A stretch of DNA of 64,000 bases from Bog-950 sp964631835 (GTDB taxonomy: Bacteria > Bacteroidota > Bacteroidia > Chitinophagales > LD1). The stretch spans positions 1 through 64,000 of the forward strand of contig CAZWAD010000009.1 of NCBI GenBank assembly GCA_964631835.1. The letters are read 5' to 3'. The position numbers and the translations under genes are program-made. The number at the start of each line of letters is the position of its first letter. Within the stretch, counting starts at the first letter, position 1. Of this stretch, positions 26,965-35,329 are shown piece by piece. The notes beneath the pieces are model-generated. The model was not told the DNA's origin, did not search any database, and saw only the letters and a list, made by a program, of their open reading frames with translations.

Positions 26965-29900
26965 TCACTCGCCCTTCTTATTAAACAAATTCGGCTCTTC
27001 AAATAACTTGGGTTGTTTGTAAACCGACTCCGGTTCTACTACACCGGTTACTTCTCCTTCTTCCGCCTCATACTTCTTCTTACCTTTCTTTTTATCCCAC
27101 AAACCTTTGGCTACTTCCTGTGCGTGTATTTTGTGGTTGAGTTCGAGGAGGCGTTTTAAAATTTCTTTGCGGGCATCGGGGTGGATGGTGTAGCGCATCC
27201 GGTCGTTCTGGGGTAAATAATCTACTTCATAAAAATCGTGGCGAAGTTGTATGTCGTTCCAACCATAAGCATCTAACACCGCATTATCCATTTGCACATG
27301 CAGTTCGCGGAGTTTTACAATACCGGCAATTGCCTCTTCTATTGTGCAAACACCTTGTGTTTTTTGCAGGTGGTTCCAAAGGGTCCAAACTTCTTTGCCA
27401 TATTGTTTTTCTATGGCTTTTTTATCTAAGCTCTGTAATGTTGCTGTGGTAATACCGGGTTTTATTTCTTTTGCATGAAAAGCATTATAGGTTTTGGTAA
27501 GACCCAATTGCATCACAAACATAAGCTGCTTGCGATGCTCGTGATATTGCTTGCCGACTCGTTCTAATTTTTCCTCAGGTTCTTTATTTAGGCTTTGAGG
27601 AAATGGAAATGTTTCAAATGAATCTGTAGGAGTTAATCTAATTGTCGCTCCGATTGTTGAGCTAAACGTTCTAACCCATAAGTCATAAAATGTGGATTGA
27701 ACTAAACTGAGAAAACTGAAATTGTCATATGAGAATCCGATTGTCATATGAGAAAAAAGTGTTCCAATCTTGCCCTCGACAACTGAGATATACTTGGTCG
27801 TCTGGGGAGCAACAAAAAATCGATTAAGCCTGGAAATATTTTGTGATATTTCTTTTGCCCTTCTTGCATACTGCCACCACTTTTCCCGATAACCTTTGTC
27901 CTTTTTTTGTTGCCGTTCTGGATATACCTTTTCTAATACAATTTGAAAAACCTCTTCGTACTGCTTAGCTTTTTCAACTGTCCAGTCATAAAAATATATC
28001 ACATTTCTATCGCTACCCTGAAGAACATCATTATTAATATCATCACCGTTCAAGTATGGAAATATAACTTCTGCATTTTTAGGATTTGCCTGTAGCAATC
28101 TATTTTTTTCACCCTCATTTATAATAAATCCATCTCCTAAGATGTAGTATCCTAACCCACTTTTACCCAGATTACAGAATAGGCTAAATGGTTTAGTAAG
28201 ATTTTCTTGATCAGTTAAGTAAGAATTTATCTGTGTAACAGATCTATTGTTGAGAATATACTTTGCAAATTTTTTTCCCTGATAAATTGAAAATAGCGTA
28301 ACTGTAGTATTCGCTTTACCGGGCCAAACCATTGATGTATTCGCAAAAACAACTTCGCTACCTTGTTGATCAAGTTCATCAAAACATGCTTTTCTACTAT
28401 CTCCTTGTGCGATTGTGTCTGTTGTGATAATTGATACAAACCCTTTTGTTCTTGTAATTTGTAGATCTCGCTTTAAAAAAAATACGACATAGTCAGTTAG
28501 GGCAAAATTTGGAGGGTAAGTTTCCTTAACATAACTAAAATATATATCCCCATAATTGGTGCTAATTTTTCTTCCGCCCAAATATGGAGGATTACCTAGA
28601 ATACAGTCAAATCCGTCTTGCTCGTACACTTCGGGAAACTCAATAAACCAATGAAAGAATTTTTTTTCTTCTGCAACAGAGTTGGCATAAGCAGTTCGTT
28701 TATCCTGCCAGCCTTTATAACCGCTTAGTATTTGTCTAAAGTCAGCATCGGTCATCAGGTATTGCTCACACTCTGTGGTTTTCGGTATAAAAAACTGAGC
28801 CACCTGAGTGTTTGCCATAGTTTGCAAGAAGGTGTGCCCTTTACCCGCTAAAAATTTCCGGTAGGCATTTGCTTTCTTCTCAATTTCTTCAGGAGTAGTT
28901 TCAGGCAATTGGTAAAACGTTTTGTATTCAACCATCGCTTCGTTTACAGAGCTATCAGTTGCCTTTTCAAAATCTGCTTTTAGTTGCGTGCTGTTTGCTT
29001 CTCGTTCTTTGCGCTCTTTGTTATTCTGCTTTGCATACTCAGCAGCATAAGTGGTTTGCTTATGAGAGTTGTATCCGTAAACCACCGTATGCGTATCTTT
29101 TTCTTCCTCGGTAAATGCTTTAAACGCTTCGGTGGCAATTCCATTTTCCAGTTCTTCTTTATGTGCTAAGCCCACAATGGCATCACCACATTTTATGTGG
29201 TGGTCTAAAAAGCTAAGCGGGTGCCCGGGGTTGTGCGCTTCGAGCCACAGCGCTACTTTGCAAAGCTCCACCGCCAAAGGGTTTTTATCTACTCCGTAAA
29301 TACAGTGGCGTATTACCTCGCGCCTGGCAGCTCGGTAACCGGTAGGGTTGGGTTGTTCCTCTTCCTCAATTAAAGCAGCCGCTGTTTCGGCAATTCTTCG
29401 CGCGGCACTAATCAGTATATGTCCGCTGCCGCAAGCCACATCGCAAACTTTAAGCGAGTAAATATGCTGCTGCACCAATGCTTCGCGTGCTTCGCGGTGC
29501 GCGTTGCCGTGCAGTTTCTTTTGTTTAATGGCATCGTCAATAATTTTTCTACGGTCAGCAAGTAGGTAATCCAGACTGTGTTTTATCAGCGGCTGCACCA
29601 ATTCTTCGGGTGTGTAGTGGCTGCCGCTTTTACTGCGCTCTTTACCGGTAATAAAAGAGAACCTTACACCGGTAAAATTTCCATGAGCCAAATCATCGCT
29701 CAGGTGCGGTTCATATTCCAGTAAACCTTCGTAAACGCTTCCAAACTCTTCTACATTCAGCGCACCATAATTTACGCGCTGCATGGCTTCTTTATCGCTC
29801 CTTCTAAAGTAGCAGAGGTGTTGCAGTGCATCTAAAAATTTTTCGTTGCTCAGCGAGCAATCGTTCAACACACCTAAAGCATCGGTGCCAAATAATTCTC

Positions 29901-31011
29901 CGTTCAGCGCCTGCAAACCAAACTGCGTAGCAAATTTGTTTTGCTCAAACAACCGGAAGCATTGCAGCAAGGATATATACAAATCGCTCTTATGCGGATG
30001 AACTAAGTATCGCTTATCTACCATTCGCCTTAACCGGCTAATGCTGTAAAAGCGGAAATAAATATCTGCCAACCTTTGCGCAGTGGCATCCTGTTTTTGC
30101 GGAAAAACCAAATTGCGCTCTTCGGTTACCATTAAAAAAAGTAAGCGATAAATTAACCGCAACAAATGCTGATAAAATTTAGGAGCGGTTAAAGAACCCC
30201 GCTCCAATGCTTCATGCAAAGTAGTGTTGCGCGGCTCACTCAACAGCGCATTAGCAAAACTCAAAATAGATTGCTCTACCGCATAGCTCAGTTTTTCGCG
30301 TATGGCGCTGCCTTCATCTAAACACAGTTGGTGATACTTCTCAACCTGGCTTTCGGAAGCGGCTTCGCGCGTGCGCGGCATTCGGCTGCTGTGCAACAAC
30401 CGAAACAGAATGGCGAAATCATTGTAAAGCCCTTCTTCAAAAATCCGCTCTAAGTTCCACTCCACATAACTGAGGCGGCTCATGCGTCCGCTATCGCGCA
30501 ACAGGCGCAACAACTTACCATTGCTCACCAAACCGTAAGTATGTTCAGTCAGGTTCAGGTATTCCTGCAACACCGCATGAGGGCTCATGCTCAGTCGAGT
30601 GTTCTCCGGTTTTTTATCCAGCGATTCGTTCCAACCTACTGTGATGATGGGAAACCCATCTAAGGTTTCGTCCGATGAGTTGATGTGGTAATTTTTGTCG
30701 TTAATGAGTTGGCTTTGTTTCTCGTAAGCCGGATTGTACCCCAAAGCACCCAACAACGGATACAACCATTGGTTGCGCGTTTCGGTGGTGCCGCTCTCGT
30801 GCTCCTTTACCCTTTCCAGTTTTCTTTTAAAATTTCGGTAGAGCACTTCACCGGTAGCCCAGGCCTGCGAAATTTCATCGCGCATTCGGGTATTTCTGTC
30901 AAACCCGAAATCTTTCACCTGCTGTCCGCTGAAATTATCCTGCTCCAGTTTTTGCAACAGGTCGGGCGAAATAATGTTACCCGAAATATCTATGGAAGGA
31001 TATCGGTTCAT
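26965..31011 (-). CDS. Eco57I/PglX-like N6-adenine DNA methylase (DrmMI-like)
   Basis: 1348 residues. The SAM-binding motif is VCDVACGSGHILIS (~521-534) and the catalytic motif IV is ILGNPPYLGG (~804-813), giving a gamma-class N6-adenine methylase. The N-terminal ~480 residues match the helical leader of PglX/type IIG proteins (TETRNQWLYPLLGALGY). After NPPY, residues ~830-1135 are the likely target-recognition domain, followed by a conserved C-terminal helical part. I see no clear PD-(D/E)XK nuclease motif at the N-terminus, so it probably only modifies. Base composition drops sharply in the recognition domain (see findings). In class 1 DISARM the same type of enzyme (DrmMI) marks self DNA and is encoded with DrmD, as here. 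Confidence 0.88.
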   Translation of the reverse strand: MNRYPSIDISGNIISPDLLQKLEQDNFSGQQVKDFGFDRNTRMRDEISQAWATGEVLYRNFKRKLERVKEHESGTTETRNQWLYPLLGALGYNPAYEKQSQLINDKNYHINSSDETLDGFPIITVGWNESLDKKPENTRLSMSPHAVLQEYLNLTEHTYGLVSNGKLLRLLRDSGRMSRLSYVEWNLERIFEEGLYNDFAILFRLLHSSRMPRTREAASESQVEKYHQLCLDEGSAIREKLSYAVEQSILSFANALLSEPRNTTLHEALERGSLTAPKFYQHLLRLIYRLLFLMVTEERNLVFPQKQDATAQRLADIYFRFYSISRLRRMVDKRYLVHPHKSDLYISLLQCFRLFEQNKFATQFGLQALNGELFGTDALGVLNDCSLSNEKFLDALQHLCYFRRSDKEAMQRVNYGALNVEEFGSVYEGLLEYEPHLSDDLAHGNFTGVRFSFITGKERSKSGSHYTPEELVQPLIKHSLDYLLADRRKIIDDAIKQKKLHGNAHREAREALVQQHIYSLKVCDVACGSGHILISAARRIAETAAALIEEEEQPNPTGYRAARREVIRHCIYGVDKNPLAVELCKVALWLEAHNPGHPLSFLDHHIKCGDAIVGLAHKEELENGIATEAFKAFTEEEKDTHTVVYGYNSHKQTTYAAEYAKQNNKERKEREANSTQLKADFEKATDSSVNEAMVEYKTFYQLPETTPEEIEKKANAYRKFLAGKGHTFLQTMANTQVAQFFIPKTTECEQYLMTDADFRQILSGYKGWQDKRTAYANSVAEEKKFFHWFIEFPEVYEQDGFDCILGNPPYLGGRKISTNYGDIYFSYVKETYPPNFALTDYVVFFLKRDLQITRTKGFVSIITTDTIAQGDSRKACFDELDQQGSEVVFANTSMVWPGKANTTVTLFSIYQGKKFAKYILNNRSVTQINSYLTDQENLTKPFSLFCNLGKSGLGYYILGDGFIINEGEKNRLLQANPKNAEVIFPYLNGDDINNDVLQGSDRNVIYFYDWTVEKAKQYEEVFQIVLEKVYPERQQKKDKGYREKWWQYARRAKEISQNISRLNRFFVAPQTTKYISVVEGKIGTLFSHMTIGFSYDNFSFLSLVQSTFYDLWVRTFSSTIGATIRLTPTDSFETFPFPQSLNKEPEEKLERVGKQYHEHRKQLMFVMQLGLTKTYNAFHAKEIKPGITTATLQSLDKKAIEKQYGKEVWTLWNHLQKTQGVCTIEEAIAGIVKLRELHVQMDNAVLDAYGWNDIQLRHDFYEVDYLPQNDRMRYTIHPDARKEILKRLLELNHKIHAQEVAKGLWDKKKGKKKYEAEEGEVTGVVEPESVYKQPKLFEEPNLFNKKGE

Positions 31012-31041
31012 GCACGACAGTTGTTTTGCGGACGAATCCGA

Positions 31042-32478
31042 CTATTCATTTTCCGGTTTTTCAGGTTGAACAATTTCCCAATAACCGCCTTTGTCGGGTC
31101 CTACGCGGGTGATGATACCCTTCTTCTTAAGTTGGTTGAGGTGATACTCGATTCCCTTTTCAGTAATCCCTATAGCAATAGCTAATTCATTAGCTGTAAT
31201 ATCACGTTTATCAGCAATCAGCAGAAGAATTTTCTCCCTAGTTTTCTCCCTAGTTTTGTCCCTAGTTTTGTCCCTAGTTGTTCCGGTAGTTTTCCGGATA
31301 GTTTTTTTAACTGCCTTTTGGGGTCTTGAGAGCGAAATGGAAAACATACCTTCTTTCGTAAAACCGGGTGCCGGAAGCCCGGCATCTTTCATCGCTTTTT
31401 CTATGCGGCTAATACCGGAACCTACCTGCTCCACCAATTGCATACGGGCAAAAAGACCGAACACCAGCGGGTTTCTCGAATGGCTGCGTTTACCGAATTC
31501 TGCTTCTGAAATAGCACTTACCAAACCACCGGGGTTGGTTATTTCTACCCGGTCGTCAAACAATTCGATACTCGTTACGGCTCCCTTATCGTAATAATCG
31601 CGATGCGACAGCGAGTTGATGATGGCTTCTTTAAAAACTGTTTCGGGAATTTCCCAAATCTCTTTGCGCGGCCCTCCGCCCTGACCTTCAATATCGTAAC
31701 GCACATTCAGCTTACTTCTCAGCCATTGCATGGCTTGTTTGTATTGCTCATGTAAAGGTCCGCCATATACTTTGTCATCTATGATATATCGCTTGTCTGT
31801 CCCTTGAAAAGCCACACAGCGCACAACCGCTTTTTCGAAAAAAGTTTCAGGGTGCTTACCGAAAAACAAAACGGCTCCGTTCTTAAAAAGTTTATCGCTG
31901 CTATACAGTTTTAAATTGCGGAAAATCTGTTCATCGGGCACCGTGGGGCTAATCCGCGCCTCTATTTTAAAAAGTGCTAACACATCCTCATCGAGCATCG
32001 TGTCGGGTTCGAACTCTTTGCAGGGCGCTTCATCGAAATATATTTTTCCCGACTGCTGAAAGAAGTCGCGCATCTGCTCGGCAGCCGTTAGTTTTTGGGT
32101 ATTGGGACCTACGCGCACATAAATTGCACCTGACAATACGTAGGGTTTGTTCGGTCCCGAGGGCACTTCAATAATACCGATAGTTTTACCGTCAACTTCC
32201 ATTAAAGAAAGTGAACAGTGCAACGCAGGGGTGATTTCGCCTAAACTGTTTTGTATCGCGGAGCGTTTGGCATTATCAATTTTAACTCCTGCAATTTTAC
32301 CGTCATCGCGCACACCAATTAGTAAAAAACCTCCCGCAGCATTGGCAAAAGCACAAACCACTTCGCTTAGTTCTTTCACTTTGGCAGGAACCGACTCTTT
32401 GAACTCGGAATTATACCCCTCACCTGAACTAATCAGCGTTTTTATTTCGGAAGAATTATATGGCGCTTTCGTATTCAT
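31042..32478 (-). CDS. AlbA_2 (Schlafen-like) protein with HATPase-like and winged-helix domains
   Basis: 478 residues from the ATG at 32478, one nt after the stop of the drmD-like gene; a longer frame starts inside that gene and is unlikely. An AlbA_2 domain is at ~10-125 (GEGYNSEFKESVP; ANAAGGFLLIGVRDDG). A GHKL/HATPase_c_4-like region is at ~250-370 (EAIINSLSHRDYYDKG; ITNPGGL; EQVGSGISRI). A C-terminal winged helix (~415-478, TANELAIAIGITEKGIEYHL) is separated by a K-T-R-D/K-T-R-E repeat. This is the architecture of RecG-C-like transcriptional regulators and Schlafen-like ATPases. In a defence operon it may sense nucleic acid or control expression. DISARM does not usually contain it. Confidence 0.85.
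   Translation of the reverse strand: MNTKAPYNSSEIKTLISSGEGYNSEFKESVPAKVKELSEVVCAFANAAGGFLLIGVRDDGKIAGVKIDNAKRSAIQNSLGEITPALHCSLSLMEVDGKTIGIIEVPSGPNKPYVLSGAIYVRVGPNTQKLTAAEQMRDFFQQSGKIYFDEAPCKEFEPDTMLDEDVLALFKIEARISPTVPDEQIFRNLKLYSSDKLFKNGAVLFFGKHPETFFEKAVVRCVAFQGTDKRYIIDDKVYGGPLHEQYKQAMQWLRSKLNVRYDIEGQGGGPRKEIWEIPETVFKEAIINSLSHRDYYDKGAVTSIELFDDRVEITNPGGLVSAISEAEFGKRSHSRNPLVFGLFARMQLVEQVGSGISRIEKAMKDAGLPAPGFTKEGMFSISLSRPQKAVKKTIRKTTGTTRDKTRDKTREKTREKILLLIADKRDITANELAIAIGITEKGIEYHLNQLKKKGIITRVGPDKGGYWEIVQPEKPENE
31230..31280 (-). repeat. Coding 12-nt tandem repeat (about four units)
   Basis: The plus strand reads tttTCTCCCTAGTTTTCTCCCTAG and then TTTTGTCCCTAG twice, a 12-bp unit repeated about four times. 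On the coding strand it encodes TRDK-TRDK-TREK-TREK-like sequence in the linker before the winged helix of the AlbA_2 protein. Unit-number changes would keep the frame. Confidence 0.75.
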
Positions 32479-32479
32479 G

Positions 32480-35329
32480 CTACATAACCGGAAAAATAAT
32501 TTGAATGGAAATAATATCGGGAGGGACAATAGTGCCCACCCGGTAATCATCTAACGTAAGTGTATGGCGGTACTGGCTGTGTGCATCAACAAGTTCAGCG
32601 CTTTTTTTCTCTGCAATATTTTTCATCAAAATTGAAGCAGATTTAATCGCTTCAATTTCTGTTTGCAAATGAATTTCACGCTGTGTATCGTCAATTTCCT
32701 GTTCCGGTATTAGCGCGTTCATTAAGTTGAGTGCATCGGAGGTTGAAAGAAGCTTTTCATTTTGGGGCAAGTCGGTGTAACCCCACATCAATGTTTCTTC
32801 AGCTACAAGTTCCCGTTGCGCTTTCGATGCTTCAATTACATTACGCAAACGCAATTGAACCAGAACAGTTTTAGTTTTTACCACTGAAGACCGATAAACT
32901 GCCGCACGTGCTACTTCAATATCGTGAAGTTTTTCGAACGCAGCCGCTAATAAATACTGACTAAGTTGTTCAACCAAAGGATGGTTACGACCGATGTATT
33001 GATACCCGTCAGGGGTTGGTGAAAGGAACGAAATTTTTATTTGCTGCTTACCTGCAAAAATTTGACGCAATGAAGGCGGCATACTTTGGGGAAAAAGTTC
33101 AAAACCATTTTTTGCTTCATTTACCTGCCCCTTTAAGTAGCGTAGAGCCGACAAAACAAATTGCTGCACATCGGCAGGTGTGCCAAGCACTTCATCGGAG
33201 CGTCTTAAATCTTTTTCAATATCCAGTTTATTGATGATTGAATGTTGAGCAAAAAGTTCACGTAATTCACGTTCTTTCTTACTTGCTTTGTCGTATTCAT
33301 CGCTTACACGCTTTCTTGATGTTTGAATCGTTTCATCTTTTGAAGTATCGAACCCCAACTCCAATTGAGATGCAGTGGTAATGGTTTGCTTTCGCAATAA
33401 CACCGCGTTAATCACAGCCTCATTAATGGTTTCATTATCCTCGGGGAAAGGAACCGAAATACCGATTTCTTGTCTTATCAACCTGGCTTTTCGTAACAGA
33501 ACTTCCAAAACTACCGCATCAATAGGGTTATCCTTGCCATATAGCAGGAAAGTTTTTACAACGTCTTTTTTCTGTCCGAAGCGGTCAATTCTTCCTTCGC
33601 GCTGCTCTAAGCGGTTAGGGTTCCATGGTAGATCATAATGCAACAAGGCATTGAAATGTTGTTGCAGGTTTATGCCCTCACTCAAACAGTCGGTACAAAT
33701 CAATAAGCGCTTTTCGCTTTTACCGGTTTGTTCAATTATCTCTTTGCGAAGGTCATCCGGCAATTCACCGGTAATAATCGCCACATCAAGGTTTTTGTAG
33801 TCAGAAGACAATGCCTCCTTTGCAAGTGCTCCAAGATATTTTGCAGTTTCGATGTAACGGCAAAAAACTACCGGTTGCAAACCTTCTTTAATCCATAGCT
33901 TTAATAAACGAATAGCTTCTTTAGCTTTCCAGTCCTGCGTTAAGTTGCCAAGTGATTCTAACTGTTTTGCATAATCACTTAGCTTCCGTATTTCGTTCTC
34001 CGAAAAATTTTCCTTGTCAACTACTTCAGTAGGCAACTGATCATTTTCATTCCCATAGTCAGAATCACCAACCGGATTTGTCTCAAATGCTTCGCGGGCA
34101 GTTTCTTCATCAATTTTAAAAGCGCGGGTGCGCAACATTTCCAAACCTGCCTTTGGACTACTCATAACTCCGCGTAACAATGCAAGAGCTGCCCAATAGC
34201 GCATTCGTTGACGGTAACCTTGTCCGCCACTATTTTCGCCAACTAACTCGCGGGCAAAACCAATAATATTTTTGTAGAAACTCAAATAACCATCGCTTAA
34301 TTGATAGCTTATTTCCTGCGGGTCGCGTTCAGGGAAAGCGGTGTCTTCCACAAAATGGCGAATGTCTTCACGCCTACGTTGAACGTAGTAATTCGTTAGC
34401 TCCTTTACATTTTCCTTTTTCGAAATATCAAAATCTGCTTCTTCAAAGTTTCTTTTTAGTAAGCCAAGAATAGACTGAAACTCGTTTTGCTTACCATTAT
34501 GTGGAGTAGCGGTCAATAGCACCAACTGTTTTTCCTGCTTTTCAGATAAAGCGCGAAGCAATTTATGTCGTTGCTGTTTCACCTGTTTTTTATCGGTTCC
34601 TACGGAAGGATTTGCACAAGTGTGTGCTTCATCAACAATCAAAAAATCCGGGCACTCTGCAAGAAAACGTTGCTTTTGATTCTCGCCTTTCGCAAAATCA
34701 ATACTGATAATCTGATAAGGGAAATAGCGGTATACACTCGCACCGGTGTTCCCCTGCATTTGACGCTCCAAAGAATTTAATGTTCCTGAACGAATTATAA
34801 CTGCCTCAATTCCGAATTTGTCTCGAAGCTCCGATTGCCACTGTTCACAAAGATGCGGCAAACACAACACTGCGAAGCGATTTATTTCTCCCCGATCTAA
34901 AAGTTCCCGAGCAATCATGCCGGCTTCAATGGTTTTACCAATACCTACATCATCAGCAATAAGCAAACGAATTCGCTCTTGCTTTAATGCCATAATCAAA
35001 GGCACAATCTGATAGCTCCTTGGCCGGAATGAAAGTTTACCAAATGAGCGGAATGGTCCTGCACCGTTCCGGAAAGCAAGCCGGGTAGCATTAAACAATA
35101 GAGAAACTGACAGGTGGTTGCCAATACTATTCTCATCCGGATACGGAACATCGTAAGAGCTAAGAACATCTTCATCGAAACCAAGCGGTTTGAAAATGCC
35201 GATAACTTCTTCTTCACTTCCGCCAAGAGGTTTCAGTAACATCAACTCTTCATCGGGGGAAGGAAGTACAATCCACTCCCTGCCACGCACACTCACTAAT
35301 TCACCCGCACTGTAATTTCGTTGGCTCAT
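32480..35329 (-). CDS. drmD: DISARM DrmD-like SNF2 helicase
   Basis: 949 residues. The N-terminal domain has the pattern I associate with DrmD: GELVSVRGREWIVLPSPDE, a LKPLGG turn, then AGPFRSFGKLSFRPRSYQ. Walker A is DDVGIGKTIEA (~132-142), motif II is IVDEAHTC (~232), then LTATPHNGKQ. The C-lobe has SEGINLQQHFNALLHYDLPW and LEQREGRIDRFGQ (~577). DrmD is the SNF2-type helicase that defines class 1 DISARM, a restriction-type phage defence. The ATG overlaps the stop of the DUF1998 helicase gene (ATGA), so both are translationally coupled. The identity is from memory of the family pattern and is good but not proven. Confidence 0.85.
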   Translation of the reverse strand: MSQRNYSAGELVSVRGREWIVLPSPDEELMLLKPLGGSEEEVIGIFKPLGFDEDVLSSYDVPYPDENSIGNHLSVSLLFNATRLAFRNGAGPFRSFGKLSFRPRSYQIVPLIMALKQERIRLLIADDVGIGKTIEAGMIARELLDRGEINRFAVLCLPHLCEQWQSELRDKFGIEAVIIRSGTLNSLERQMQGNTGASVYRYFPYQIISIDFAKGENQKQRFLAECPDFLIVDEAHTCANPSVGTDKKQVKQQRHKLLRALSEKQEKQLVLLTATPHNGKQNEFQSILGLLKRNFEEADFDISKKENVKELTNYYVQRRREDIRHFVEDTAFPERDPQEISYQLSDGYLSFYKNIIGFARELVGENSGGQGYRQRMRYWAALALLRGVMSSPKAGLEMLRTRAFKIDEETAREAFETNPVGDSDYGNENDQLPTEVVDKENFSENEIRKLSDYAKQLESLGNLTQDWKAKEAIRLLKLWIKEGLQPVVFCRYIETAKYLGALAKEALSSDYKNLDVAIITGELPDDLRKEIIEQTGKSEKRLLICTDCLSEGINLQQHFNALLHYDLPWNPNRLEQREGRIDRFGQKKDVVKTFLLYGKDNPIDAVVLEVLLRKARLIRQEIGISVPFPEDNETINEAVINAVLLRKQTITTASQLELGFDTSKDETIQTSRKRVSDEYDKASKKERELRELFAQHSIINKLDIEKDLRRSDEVLGTPADVQQFVLSALRYLKGQVNEAKNGFELFPQSMPPSLRQIFAGKQQIKISFLSPTPDGYQYIGRNHPLVEQLSQYLLAAAFEKLHDIEVARAAVYRSSVVKTKTVLVQLRLRNVIEASKAQRELVAEETLMWGYTDLPQNEKLLSTSDALNLMNALIPEQEIDDTQREIHLQTEIEAIKSASILMKNIAEKKSAELVDAHSQYRHTLTLDDYRVGTIVPPDIISIQIIFPVM

